Positions 12,611 through 23,880 of a stretch of 64,000 nucleotides of DNA are shown here, in pieces. This DNA comes from Nothophaeocryptopus gaeumannii (taxonomy: Eukaryota; Ascomycota; Dothideomycetes; Mycosphaerellales; Mycosphaerellaceae): NCBI GenBank assembly GCA_031771865.1, contig JASISA010000010.1, positions 1 to 64,000 of the forward strand, written 5' to 3'. The notes beneath the pieces are model-generated. The model did not search any database, was not told where the DNA came from, and saw only the letters and a list, made by a program, of their open reading frames with translations. How positions within the stretch are numbered: position 1 is the stretch's first letter; each line of letters begins with the position of its first letter. Position numbers and translations under genes: made by a program.

Positions 12611-13522
12611 ATGGCATCATATCCTTCACTCACTGCACAACAAATTATCGCAGCATGCTGCGAGACTGATCGTAACACAGTGTACAAGACGGGCAGATTG
12701 GAGATCATACGAGTTGGACAATTGGCCATCAAGTTTGGCAGGGTAACAGCAGCAGAAGCCTACAACCAGTTGCATGCATACGATATCCTTGATGCCGAGC
12801 TGTGCAGAGTACCCGCTGTCTACGCGTACTTCCATTCCGAAGATATCGACTATCTGGTAATGGAGTTCATCGACGGCGACAAAAAGAGAGCTGTGAACGA
12901 AGCGGAAATAAGCAATATCGTTAAGATCGTGAAGCATATTCACAGCTTTACTTCCACGACTCCTGGACTAGTTGTTCAAGATTCATACTGTGGTCCTCTC
13001 TGGTTACCGGATGAGTTTGTGCATTTTCGCGATAAGGACGACCTTTCAGCCTACGTCAATTCCAGGCTTCTAGCTAACCATAACAAGTTCACGCTTACAG
13101 AAACTCCTCTGGTATTCAATCATGGAGATATCGCACTGCGCAACCTTATATTTGGCGACAACTATATCTGCCTTCTTGACTGGGAGTGCGCAGGTTACTA
13201 TCCAAGGACCGCGGAGATTGCGACCCTTCGCCTAGGTATTGGCGATAACGAAATAGACCTTCAGTTCCACTACAGCCTCGAAGAAGCAGTCCTACGCGAT
13301 GCTCCGCTATTAGCTTCGGAATGCATACAAGCTCAGTGCTGGCAAGAGCCGGTCAATGTCCGATACTATTGGTAAGTCTTGCTCCTTTCGCCGAAGTCAA
13401 GAACAAGCGCTTACGATTATCGAGGCCGACTGAGGAGGAGAAAGCGAACTCTCGTAGACGCCGGCGGAGACGAGTTCGAGAACATGACGCGGGAGATGCA
13501 ACATAACATCGCTACGTGGTGA
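12611..13522 (+). CDS. APH/choline-kinase-like phosphotransferase
   Basis: This encodes a fungal small-molecule kinase-fold protein of the APH family; the substrate is unknown. I chose the ATG at 12611, giving MASYPSLTAQQII, because family members start at this SYPSLT segment. Visible motifs are IRVGQLAIKFG (nucleotide-binding Lys), VMEFIDG (hinge), HGDIALRN (catalytic loop, HGDxxxxN) and LLDWECAGYYP (metal-binding DWE). The first exon runs to 13371. A GTAAGT donor follows directly after RYYW, and an intron 13372-13434 would add a second exon ending at 13522 with LVDAGGDEFENMTREM, for 282 residues. Without splicing the protein would stop at 13375 (255 residues). It is the only intact gene among the decayed ones on the left. 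The second exon is inferred from the splice signals and its natural-looking sequence. Confidence 0.75.
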
Positions 13523-13798
13523 AAATAGTAGCAATCGAGGTTGGAGAAAAGCCAAAGAAGAGGCACAGTTTTTTCCTCATAGTTCCTAGATGGCGTATGT
13601 ATTCATTTGGACTACGACACGTTATCGAATGGCAATTAATATCAAGGCAGGGGCAGCCTGGCGAGAGTGTCACTCATCCTCCTCTTCAGCTCTTTGTGCC
13701 ACTAGCGCGGCAGACCTGTTGATGACTTCAGCTAGCGATGTCTGCCTCCGCAAGGCCGCCGTAGGTTCTGCGAGGCTAGCCTACGACATTCGCGCTCT

Positions 13799-15640
13799 TC
13801 AACAACAGCCTCTTGCGTGAAATTCCGCTATAGCTACTTCGGCGGAGCCTTGCATGCTCTCTGCAGGCTCCCACGTAGGCTTCCAGCTCACCTTATAGAA
13901 GACCTTGCCATGTTTGCGCATACTGCGCAGGATGCGGTCGACCGCCCAAGTAGGCTGGTCCGCGCTTCCGGCAGTCGGATGTGAGACAGCGTCATCCTGC
14001 TGGGCAGACACAGACGTCGTACTAGTAGCATAGCAGACTTCGCCTTGGGATAGGCACGTGCGTGGAGGTGATGGGACCAAGGGAACTCTCGGCCGTCTTT
14101 CGCGGCGCTTTCGAGGCTTGCGTGCGGGCTTCTGGGGTTGAGGATGCTTGGACGCCTATCAACCTCGTCAGCATTGTGTGAAGCCCAAATAGCGATATGT
14201 TCGCTTACTGTATAGTCCTTAAAATGTGCTCCACGAACCGTCTCATCGAAAGCCATTCCGTATTGGTCGCAGCACGAGCTCCTCAGATGACAGTTTTCCG
14301 CTACAACGCACTTCTTCACTGCATTCTCGCTTTCATGCGAGGCTTGCGAGCACGGACTCTTTCTCCTTTCGACCACTAATGCTCGGGTAGGTCCATATTT
14401 GCCACGTTTTGGTGCCCTTGCATCCTGCTGGTAGGTACTACTCTCCGAAGACAAGCTTCGCAGCCGTTTACACACATCTGGGCCACAGCCTTGTATGCTT
14501 GGCCGACCGTTCTGCATTGGTCGACCGCGTCGCCGTCGTGGTATCCAGGGAATGATGTCGTCATCACTGCTGTCGACCGCGTGCTCTCTGTGGGCACACC
14601 CTCGTCGTGCTGCACCTGGTTCGACGGTTGTTTGCTCGGCATTGGCCCGTGAAAGCTGATCGGTCGAGTGATTGCGCTGCTCTTTCAGACCTTCGCGATC
14701 ATGCGCAGTCAAGCCATGTAGCGTATCTCTCGCGTTAGCCGCATCTCTGCGTGGTCTGTTAGTCCAATTCAGCAAGGAGAATTGTTATTAGGGAAGGTGC
14801 AATGCTGAGCTTACCGTATATGCGTGCTACCATCATCTCCTAGAGCCAGTTCTTCGAATGCGCCGCACGACCTTTGCGGCTGATCTGCCTCGGGCTGTGT
14901 CGAAGGTACGGTGCCAAGAGTTGTGCACGGTGGACTTTCTAGTGCGGTGAGCCCTGACTTAGTACCAACACCAAACGCTGGGCAACGAGACTTGTTTCCT
15001 TCAAATGATGCTGTAGCCGACCATGGATATTCGGGCTCGCCACGGTCACGACCAGCACCTGATACGCAGTGATCGACTTGAGCTTGGCCGGTGGAACCCG
15101 ACGTAGGAGTGGGAACACTGCAGACTGGAAGGAGAGCTGGAGCGGGAGCGGTTTCGACGTTGTTGTCCGCGCTTTTGCTTGTACCGTCCCACACGAATGG
15201 AAGCTCGGGCATAAAACCCGGGAGGTCTGCGAAGGCATTCGAGGTGTTCAACAAGACGTTGTCCGCAGGGAAATACGCCTCGCGATAGCCGACTACTATC
15301 CTTTGATCGACCGTATGAGACTTCTCTGCGTCGGACGCTGGACCCGTACCATCGCATTCTGTACTCAAAGGTGTCAGCTCACACGCGTCGCTAGTCTTTC
15401 GAGCTACGTCCTATGCGCATGCATACCTTCGTCATTAGTAGATCCGTGGCATGTCTTACTGCCGGCAAATGCTGTCACTGTTCTTGATTGTGCAACCAGG
15501 GCGTCAAATACTGGCATAGGCTCTAGTGTCTTGGGACTATGCTTCTTCCTATGCTTGATAGATGGCGGCCCGGAGTAGACAATCATATTGTCGAGCTGAG
15601 TGGGAATGCTGGGGGAGAAGGACTTAAGCATAGTCTCCAT
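13799..15640 (-). CDS. Chromodomain protein, four exons
   Basis: Four exons on the minus strand join without a break: 15640-15427, 15358-14815, 14746-14209 and 14155-13799, giving 550 residues. Introns have consensus parts: GTATGC with GCTGAC and ACAG; GTAAGC with GACTAACAG and GCAG; GTAAGC with GCTGAC and TAG. Phases (1, 2, 0) agree at each junction. The C-terminus is a chromodomain: WAVDRILRSMRKHGKVFYKV followed by SWKPTWEPAESM, ending 7 residues before the stop. It has the aromatic positions but lacks the usual GYxxxE spacer, so it is a compact form. Upstream is low-complexity sequence with a basic block (KHPQPQKPARKPRKRRERR). Chromodomains bind methylated histone H3 tails; whether this one does is unknown. 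The first ATG in the exon-1 frame is at 15640, but an extra 5' exon cannot be excluded. Confidence 0.7.
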
Positions 15641-16789
15641 CGTGAAAACTTCAAAGACGAAAACGCCGTCGAGACCTGCTGGGGGAAGACTCGGACAGCG
15701 ACGAGACCACAAGCTTATAACTGATCCTGGTGGTCAGACGAGCGCCACAACCCTCCGCACCAGTGCATGTTCAGTCCCGGCACAGCTTTTGCCGTGGAAG
15801 TCGTGCAGGCATTACCGCGAATTCCTACCACTCAACGATCGCCATCCGCGCGCTTGGCGCTCGAAGTGTCGCTAACGCCGCTAACCGGCGCTGGTAGAGC
15901 AAAGAGAGACATGAAAAGACCTGTGAAAGGCCTTCTGAGCAGCATGGATGAGACACGCCAAGCGTGCCGCAGGCTGGATCGAAGATCGTTAGCAGTCGCC
16001 CGTGTCGCCTCGCCGTAGTAGCTGGCCTCTGATTGGAACTGTCGGACCGGAATGTCGCTTTGCATACTCCGCCGCCAGCCACCGTGGAAAGATTGCACTG
16101 ATCGAGGTCGTATTCCACGGACGACCTGCCCGACCAGGAAACTCGGCCGCTTGATCTGGTGCACCGTAATCCCAATTGGCCGAGTGTCAATAGCCAACAC
16201 CGCGCGTTGTCGCACCATTGCTCAGCTCATATGCACTCGAGCTTAGCCACCCTCAGGAGAGGTACCGCGCATAGCGTAGCTCGGTGCAGAGCGCCAACAC
16301 GTATTGTGCATAGCTAGTGGGCGGCCTTCTGTGAGCGGGGCATGCTCGCGGTCGAAGGATGCTGTCGAGGCGCGGCGTGTCCGGTCTGCAGGGCCGTCCT
16401 CATCACGCGTCGGCGCAACTGTGGATCCTCTTGGCCATCTTCTTCAGCACCGTAGCGAGCAGGTCGGTCGACGTGGGAAGTGGTCGCGCGGCTGCTCATA
16501 CTGTGGGTAGCAGTGGTTCACAGATGGGAAGATGCGCGACATCGACAGGTGGACAATCGGCCGATCGCGTGCAGGAATGCGACGAATGCGGACGAAAGGA
16601 GCCGACTAAGGCGACCGAGGCGCGTGCTGTTCGCGCAGAGGGCCGGCGGGTGGGCGCAGGATGTTGGGAAAGGGAATTGCAAGCAAAATGGATGGATGGG
16701 TAGAGGAGCTGAGGTCTTATAGGCGGCGTGGGGGTTCGCGCCCGCCCGATCGAGGGGCGCCCACTTCCGGATGCGGGTTTGCCGCGACC
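15641..16789. other. No recognisable gene upstream of the chromodomain gene
   Basis: Only short overlapping frames are present, including a 128-codon minus frame at 15832-16218 without a known motif. It probably contains the chromodomain gene's promoter and 5' leader. The GC-normal sequence changes abruptly to TA-rich RIP-mutated DNA at about 16790. Confidence 0.45.
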
Positions 16790-17148
16790 AGCTTTATAAA
16801 GTTAATTACGAACGGTTAATCTACAACCTATAGTATAGGAGGATTCTATACTAGATTATAGCTTTTATAGTATTATTCCTAAAGGATAGAGAGACAACAA
16901 TCGCTATCCCTAGATACGAGTTACTAGTAGTACGAGTAGCATACGGAATCCTACAAGGAAGTACTATCTTACCTATCCTATTCCTCTTCTTTATAGCCTC
17001 CCTCCTAGAAGGAATAGAATATACTAAAGTAGTTAGGTTTATAGATAATATATACCTTATTATAGTATTAAATTCGATAAGAGGTATATACGAGGTACTA
17101 GAAAGGGACTATAACAGCTGTCTACAATAGGCCTTAAGATATAGAGCT
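16790..17148 (+). mobile_element. RIP-mutated LINE fragment (left half)
   Basis: This segment aligns base for base with the reverse-transcriptase region of the younger LINE (18807-18854 continuing at 24246-24552). In the part from the Copia empty site onward I count about 50 differences by eye, and all but one are C-to-T or G-to-A, mostly at CpA/TpG. That is the signature of repeat-induced point mutation. The fragment begins inside the RT domain, as expected of a 5'-truncated LINE insertion. It ends at the target site AAGATATAGAGCT, where the younger LINE entered; its continuation lies at 25948-26124. Confidence 0.92.
17136..17148. repeat. Left target-site duplication of the younger LINE
   Basis: AAGATATAGAGCT here is repeated at 25935-25947. 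The two copies flank the whole younger LINE, and both match the RIP-mutated form of one LINE sequence (AAGACATGGAGCT at 24541-24553). The first A at the right copy may be shared with the tail. Confidence 0.85.
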
Positions 17149-18276
17149 GGCCAGAACCTGCGCACTCGCTGTGCAGAGCCAAATCTTCTCAGATGGAGCG
17201 GGAGTGGTGGAGTGCGACTTCCGGGCGCATTTTGATACTGTGCGGCGGCGCCAAGACCACACCGAACAGAGGACTACCATCAAAACGGGTATGAAAACCA
17301 TCCGACAGCAGCTTACTCGTGTAGGAAACGAGTCCGCTCTTCCTACGAAGCGTACAGGGGAGCCGCGGAACCCGATTGCCTAAGCTGCGGACAGGACACC
17401 TCTGGTACACAAGAGAATCGATACACGTCTTCGGAAGGAACTTGACGAAACTACATCGAGGCGCGTCTGTTAAGGCCGGCTGTTTACGCGTTATGCACTT
17501 GGGGCAGACGGAGTTGAAGAGCTTGGAGTACAGCGTCAGTTGGCGGGCAATGGAATGGGCACGAAGACCGTAAGGGCCTATTGATCACTCAAGTGCGGGT
17601 GGGAGGGTTTTACCTGGGTTAGCACAGGACACCTAGTCCAGCGGTTGGACAGAAGAGCTTGGGGACACTGGATGCAACACATAGAGGAGCGGGCAGGCGG
17701 GGTCACAGAGAGGCGGGCGGTGGCAGCGGAGGAAGGGGACAGAAGGAGGCGTGCGAGGGGACATTGCGTATTGGTTAGTGGGTGGAAACGCAAGGAGGTA
17801 GTTGCCCGGCGAGGAACTACTATCCGAGCAAACCTGCGAGACGTGGCCGGCTATATCCAAAGAGATGCGGTATAGTAACGCGAAGGGAGTCGCTCTCCTG
17901 GGGCGTGGTGGGCAATAGCAGCGACTGAGACACTGTCTGCCCAGCCTGAGAGGACGGATGCGCACGTCGGTCTTGGAAGAGAAGCGAACGGTATGCGTGC
18001 GGCGCAAACCGAAGGAGCGTGACCAAGGCTTAAGGAGCAAACAGGGTATGGAGCGTAGGAAGAGAGGCTTCGGGGCCTAGGCCTCCCTCGAAACATTGGG
18101 GTGTGTAGTGAGCTGTTCGCAGCAAGAGTCGAGACCTTCGTGTAGGAAAGCGCGGGTAGGACTTGTCACCCTACCTTATGTAGCTCCGGTGTGATTTCAG
18201 ATCCACCCCGTGGGGTGGATCTGTCGTCAGCCGGGGATTCGTAATCATATGCCTGCCTACGGACAGCCCTTTCCCA
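17149..18276. other. Unassigned 5' part of the LINE insertion
   Basis: This GC-normal 1.1 kb contains only short frames, such as 76 codons at 17645-17875, and no endonuclease motif. It carries a palindrome at 18199-18222 (arms AGATCCACCCC and GGGGTGGATCT, 2-nt loop). It could be a leader, a decayed upstream ORF, or sequence captured by the element. Confidence 0.4.
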
Positions 18277-18854
18277 ATGCCAGAGCCCGCAGACACATCA
18301 GATATCGAGAGCACCACATACCCAGAACCTGTCAATATAGCATGCGAAATTACAGAAGAGGAGGTACGAAAAGTAGTCCAAAGACTGCCGAACGACAAGG
18401 CTCCCGGCCTCGACGAGATACCAAACAGATGCATTAAGAAGTGCCTAGCTCAGCTACTCCCTATCCTCCAACGCATCTTCCAACAGTGTGTTTCAATTGG
18501 CTACCACCCAGCCCAGTTTCGGAAAGCTAGGACGATTATGCTACAGAAGGCGGGTAAAGACTCATCTACTCCAAAGGGATGGAGGCCTATTGCCCTTCTA
18601 TCGTGCATTGGCAAGATACTAGAAGCAATAGTTGCACGGAAAATAGGACAGGCTGTACGGGAACATAAGTTGCTTCCTCAAAACCAAATGGCGCAAGCGG
18701 GTAGATCGACCGGAGACGCACTACGGTACATCCTTCAAAGCGTTCAGACTGCGTGGAAGAAAGGCAAGGTGGCCTCGGTGTTATCACTTGACATGACAGG
18801 AGCGTTTGACAAAGTCAATCACGAACGGTTAATCCACAACCTACGGTGCAGGAG
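18277..18854 (+). pseudogene. LINE reverse transcriptase, N-terminal half
   Basis: The frame reads ITEEEVRKVVQRLPNDKAPG, then DEIPNRC, WRPIALLSCIGKILE, QAGRSTGDALRYI and VLSLDMTGAFDKVNHERLIH. These are the fingers and first palm motifs of a LINE-type RT, with the first catalytic Asp in SLDMTGAFD. The Copia element interrupts it a few codons later at 18854; the reading frame beyond that point belongs to the Copia LTR. The RT resumes at 24246. Confidence 0.9.
18850..18854. repeat. Left AGGAG target duplication of the Copia element
   Basis: AGGAG directly precedes the 5' LTR and is repeated at 24241-24245 directly after the 3' LTR. The RIP-mutated LINE copy at about 16841-16850 has a single copy of the site in RIP form (TATAGGAGGATTC), so it serves as the empty site. 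Confidence 0.93.
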
Positions 18855-18992
18855 TGTTAAAGGAGCAGTACTGAGCGCACGTGCACACGCTAGTGCAGGA
18901 GATCAAAAAGGGTCTCTAGGCGCAGGTTGTACTTAGACTTCTACAACACACTTACTCTTTCTTGCTGCCACTGCGTTCGACATATTTCAACA
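18855..18992 (+). repeat. Copia 5' LTR
   Basis: It starts TGTTAAAGGAGCAG and ends CATATTTCAACA, 138 bp. It matches 24103-24240 at every position I compared. Confidence 0.96.
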
Positions 18993-19009
18993 GGTTATGA
19001 GCCCGGCTC
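18993..19009 (+). promoter_or_regulatory. Primer-binding site, half-tRNA-iMet type
   Basis: GGTTATGAGCCC begins at the first base after the 5' LTR. It is complementary to the anticodon arm of initiator tRNA-Met (GGGCTCATAACC), not to a tRNA 3' end. This is how Drosophila copia primes, with a cleaved tRNA fragment. Confidence 0.75.
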
Positions 19010-19458
19010 TGCGCTCTAATCTATGACCGTGTCGCATATATCCAATCTTTTATAAGATGCAACACTACGAGACTGCGATAAGAATCTCGATGCCATAGGC
19101 GACACGGCCCTGAGCGATTTCTGCCTTTTCGACGCACTCGAAACCATCACCAATCGAAAGAGCAACATCAATTCTGTGCTCCTCTATCTAACTCTCTGCC
19201 TCGGCTGTTTCCTGGGAGGGAACCAGAAAAAGGGTCCAGGGATTGCAGATCCTAACAGCTTCAAAAATGATGCCCAATCCGACGACCTTTGCAAGTTTTT
19301 TGAAAGCATAGCTAACCATCTTGTAGCAGGATCCCCAACGACTCCCAAGGCAGCTTGAGGACACCGCCAGCTGAACACTGAACCTCTGAGTCATGTTCTT
19401 TGTTGGGCAGCATAGTCACCTGAAACAACTCTCCATATATATTCGGCGCTGAGCAACA

Positions 19459-19640
19459 ACAATCAGAGCGTTCTGGATTAGCCAACAACAGCCAAAGCGA
19501 AATGCAGGCGTTGGGCTACAATGATCGGAGCGTTCCAGATCAGCCAACTATAGCCAAAGCAAAATGCAGATGTTGGGCTACAATGATCGGAGCGTTCCAG
19601 ATCAGCCAATAACAGCCAAAGCGAACAGTAGGGCGAGCGG
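19459..19640 (+). repeat. Tandem ~60-bp repeats in the Copia leader
   Basis: Three units (59 bp, 62 bp and a partial one) share GAGCGTTCCAGATCAGCCAA and GCCAAAGC. They start near 19459, 19518 and 19580, between the primer-binding site and the Gag start. They are noncoding; a packaging or promoter role would be speculation. Confidence 0.8.
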
Positions 19641-19742
19641 TAGGGCGAGCAAGCTAGGTATCCCTATCTTTGCCGTAACCACAACAGCCAAAGCGAACTG
19701 CAGACGCTGAGCAACGATGGTTGGAATGTTTTTCTATCTATT

Positions 19743-20739
19743 ATGGCTTCCACCAAAGAAGATACTATCGAGCTGCTCACCGACCCCGAGCAATGGCCTG
19801 TTTGGATCAAGAAGATCACTAACAAGCTCCTCATCGAGGGATACAATCACGTGTTGCAAGCCAAGCCAACCCGCCAGGTCGGTGATGAGGAAGCTGCATT
19901 GGCAAAACGTGTCGACAAGTGGACTGAAGACCGCATCAAAGCCTATGCTGAGGTTGACAACGTCTGCGGCGACATAGCCAGCAGCAAGCTGGACCTCGCT
20001 AAGAAAGACGACAAGACAGTGCAACAGACACTCGAAGATCTCAAGACCCATTTCAAAGGGCAACACGACTAACATCTACCGTCGTGCAAAGGCAAAGTTG
20101 CTCCAGATCAGCATTGCAGATTTCGACAACAACCCTAGCAAGCTCGGGCAAGAAATTAAGAAGCTGTGGGACGACATCAAGAGACTCAGCTCGACTGGCG
20201 ACGCTGCATCAGTAAATGAATCCGACCCAGGGAGCCCTTTGTTGTCGACTGTTTTTGATTGCACTTGGCGAATCGTACCAGCCCTTCATTGTGGCCTACT
20301 TCCTCCAGCATTCCTTACTGGTGGAAGAGGGCAAGACAAAAGCCACTTTGGTCGAAGCTATTGCGGCAGCATCAAACTTCAAACCAGTCGGATCGACCGA
20401 GGTCTTTACAACAGTCACCGCAACAACAACCCCAACAAAGATAGCTATAGCGGCGACAAGCCTCGATGGCCAGAGTGCCCACATTGCAAGAAGCATCACA
20501 ATCCAAAGGTCTGCTGGTTCAAGGATCCACACAAGGCACCACCGTGGTTTCCAAAGCAAGGCAACAGGAAGCGTCAGCGTGCGGACAGCGAAGAAGATGA
20601 CCAAGGCATTAGCGTGATGGGCATGGCAAATCAACAATCGAGTCAACAGCTAAGTAAGCATTACATGCTAATACTTGGCTCAGCAAAGAACGCAGAAGAG
20701 GCCTTTGGACAAACACGCCCCTTCGCACGCCTCATCTGA
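19743..20739 (+). pseudogene. Copia Gag
   Basis: It starts at ATG 19743 with MASTKEDTIELLTDPEQWPV, a typical Copia capsid start (W in EQWPVW). The frame stops at 20072 and the protein continues in another frame as LLQISIADFDNNPSKLGQEI. It shifts again near 20210 (FLIALGESYQPFIVAYFLQ) and returns by about 20450. A zinc knuckle CPHCKKHHNPKVC is at about 20476-20514. At least three shifts break the chain. Confidence 0.85.
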
Positions 20740-23700
20740 CTGGGCACCAATGCCTAGGTACAACATGGCCGCTGTGACAGACCCACACAACCTGTACAAC
20801 GTATGGATCCTCGACTCAGGCGCAAACGGCCACCTTATCGGCAGAAAGGATGTGTTTATTGACCTCAAACCTGTCATTGATCTACCTCGCGTGGCATTGG
20901 CGGCACTGAAATTACACCAATCAGTATTGGCACCATACAGCTACTTTGCAGGGTTCACGGCGGCAAGACACGCCTGCTTAGGGTTCCTGATGTTCACTAC
21001 GCTCCAAATGTTGGCGCTAATCTGCTCTCTCTCGGCAGGCTCTGGGACAGCATTGATGGCATCCGGAAGAAGCCAAGTGGCCTCGCTATTGTCCAGGGCA
21101 AATACGAGTTCTCAGCGACATACAAGAGTGGCCTGCTGGCCCTTGATATCTGACTAGCCGACGATCTCGACGCCTACACCGCCTACAGTACAAAGTCGCG
21201 GCTATGGCATGAACGGATGGGCCATTTGAGCGACGACAGCCTTAAAGCTGTTTGACATGGTAGATGGCATGCACCACTTCAAGCCGGATGGCGACTGTCG
21301 CTGTAAAGGCTGTGTTAAGGGCAGGATGAAGTCAAGACCGCACCGGGGTCAGATACGTCAGGCCACCACACGAACGATGTTATCCACTCAGATATCGCTG
21401 GCCCAGTGGATCCTCCAGGCTTCGATGGATCACGCTATTTCATCACTGTTTTGGACGGCTACTGACCACTGCGCAGAGGTCGTGCCACTACGACAGCGCT
21501 CTGAAGGACCTAGCACGCTGATCAACTATATGCTCCGTAATGTCCGGCCAGAGCTGCCCTTCCGGCACATTCACTTCGACAGGGCCGGTGAGAACCGATC
21601 AAACCAGCTGGCAGCATTTGCCTACGACCACGGCATTATCCTTGAATACACGGACACAGAGCAACATCAAGCTAACGGATATGCTGAGGTCCTCAACAAC
21701 AAACTCGAGGATCGACTAATGCCAACAATGCTAACAGCTGGCCTGGATCCGAGATACTGGCCTCAGGTGTTGCAGTTTGGCATTGCCTACCTCCGTGACC
21801 GCTCTCCACATGCCCGACTGGACTGCACGCCGTATGAGAAGCGTACAGGCCTGCGCCCAAACCTTGCCAACGTCCGCAAGATTGGCAGTGTTGCTACCAT
21901 GTTGAAGCCGTCAGCAAAGCGGAAGCGGCATGTTGTTGCTCAAGCCAAGACAGAAGACGCACAGTTGCTCGGTTTCAAAAGCAACTCTACTTACATTGTC
22001 ACGACTGGCTCCACTAGCTGGACGGAACGTACGAATCTCGTGTTTAGCGAACAGTGTGGCCCTGCGCCACCTACAAAAGAACCTGAGACTGCCGAGTCCG
22101 GGGGGCACGATATCGAGACTCAGACAGTCTCAGACACAGAGAGCGAGGATACAACAACGCCAGCTCCTCCGGACCCTCCAAGACAACAACAGCGCCGCCT
22201 GTATGACTGGCAACCCGTCACGCCTGAAGAAGAGCAACAACCCCATGACCTTGGCGCAAGACTGGACGAGAGCCATATTATCGAAGGAAAGCGACTACGC
22301 AAGACCAAGCAATTCCACATGGTATTCCATGCAGTTATGGCATTCATCCGCCAACCAGTACGCCGACTGGATCCTCAATGAGCCACGCACTATCGAAGAA
22401 GCTCAGGCAAGGTTTGACTGGTCCAAATGGAACAAAGCGACTGATGCCGAGTACGAATCATTGCGCAAGAACAAGACTTGGCGACTGAAGAAACGCTCGC
22501 TGATTAATGGAAAGATACTCAAAGGAAGTGGGTCTTTAAGATCAAACTCAACGCCGATGGATCAATCAACAAGTACAAGGCCCGCTGGGTAGTACGTGGA
22601 TTCGAGCAACAAGAGGGCAGTGACTACAACGAGGTCTTTGCACCAACCGTGAAGCCTATGAGCTACAAGATTTTGTTTGCTCTATCGGCTGCACGAGGAT
22701 GGCGAATTGATCAAATGGACGTCAACACAGCTTTCCTTTACGGCAATATTGACGAAGAAGTGTACGTCGAACAACCACACGGCTACGAAGAAGGCGACGA
22801 CATGGTCTGCTCGCTTCTGAAGGCGTTATATGGTCTCAAGCAATCACCTCGGATCTGGTACAAGACGCTGTCTGAGTTCCTTTGTTTCATCGGTTTCACT
22901 GCGCTGGCTTCCGACATGGCAGTGTTTGTCAAAGGGAGTACCATTGTGGCAGTCTATGTAGACGACTTGCTCGTTATTGGACCGGATGATGCTCAAATCG
23001 AGGAAACCAAAGGTGCCCTGAGCAGGCGGTTCAATATGACTGATCTCGGGCCCTGCTACTCTTATCTTGGCATGACAGTAGGCGTGACTGGAAGAAACGC
23101 ACCATTTGTCTCGGACAGAGAGCTTACATTCAGCGCTTCTTGGAACAGCACGGGTTCTGGAGTGATGGGCGTGTAGGTACAACAGACACGCCTATGATGA
23201 CTACCAACAAAATGGAACCTGCACCAGACGGCTACAAGCACCTGATGAACTACGCCAGCGATATCAAAGCGCTGTTGGATCGCTGATGTACGCTATGCTT
23301 GGAACGAGGCCAGACATCGCCTACGCAGTCTCGGTTGTGAGCCGTTTTTCAGCAAATCCAACTGAGGAACACTGGACAGCAGTTAAGCGAATTATGCGGT
23401 ACCTCCGGAGCACGATAGATTACGAGCTAGTCTTCAACGACCACTTTGGCAAGCTCACTGGGTTCACCGATGCCAGCTGGGGTGACGACGCATCAAAAGA
23501 TCAACATCAGGCTATCTGTTCAGTATCGGCAGTGCCGTGATATCTTGGCAATCAAAGCGTCAGCCAACGGTGGCATTGTCAACCTGTGAAGCCGAGCTTG
23601 TCGGACAGACACAAGGCGGCTAAGGAAGCGATATGGCTGCAAGACTTACTCCGAGAGCTTGGGCACGAACAGCTTGGCGCCACTGTGATCTATGGTGACA

Positions 23701-23880
23701 ATGCCGGAGCAGTGGCACTCAGCCGAAACCCTCGATATCACAGCCGTACAAAACATATCGGCATTCAGCACGCCTGGCAACGCGAGAAGGTTGACGAGGG
23801 CGTCATTGACGTTCAGTGGATTGAGACCAAGAAGCAGACAGCAGATGGTCTAACCAAACCCTACCAAAAGAGGCATTCGC
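20740..23880 (+). pseudogene. Copia Pol (protease, integrase, RT, RNase H)
   Basis: Protease: WILDSGANGHLIG near 20806-20844. Integrase: LWHERMGHLSDD (about 21202) and CRCKGCVKG (zinc), then a D-D-E core with HFDRAGEN and EYTDTEQHQANGYAE (about 21570-21690). RT: WRIDQMDVNTAFLYGNIDEE, LLKALYGLKQSPRIWY and YVDDLLVIG (catalytic Asp pair at about 22961-22966). RNase [30 protein letters not shown] and QTADGLTKP (to about 23865). Breaks include a stop near 21155, one near 21255, a frame change around 22370-22600, a stop at 23176 and another near 23540. An autonomous copy elsewhere would be needed for movement. Confidence 0.93.

Noticed and set aside
15832..16218. A 128-codon minus frame as first exon of the chromodomain gene
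   Set aside because: No splice donor that joins it in frame to the 15640 exon is evident.
16314..16722. Short GC-rich frames on both strands
   Set aside because: They overlap in all frames and show no domain.
17171..18096. LINE endonuclease or ORF1
   Set aside because: I looked for endonuclease motifs in the three plus frames and saw none.
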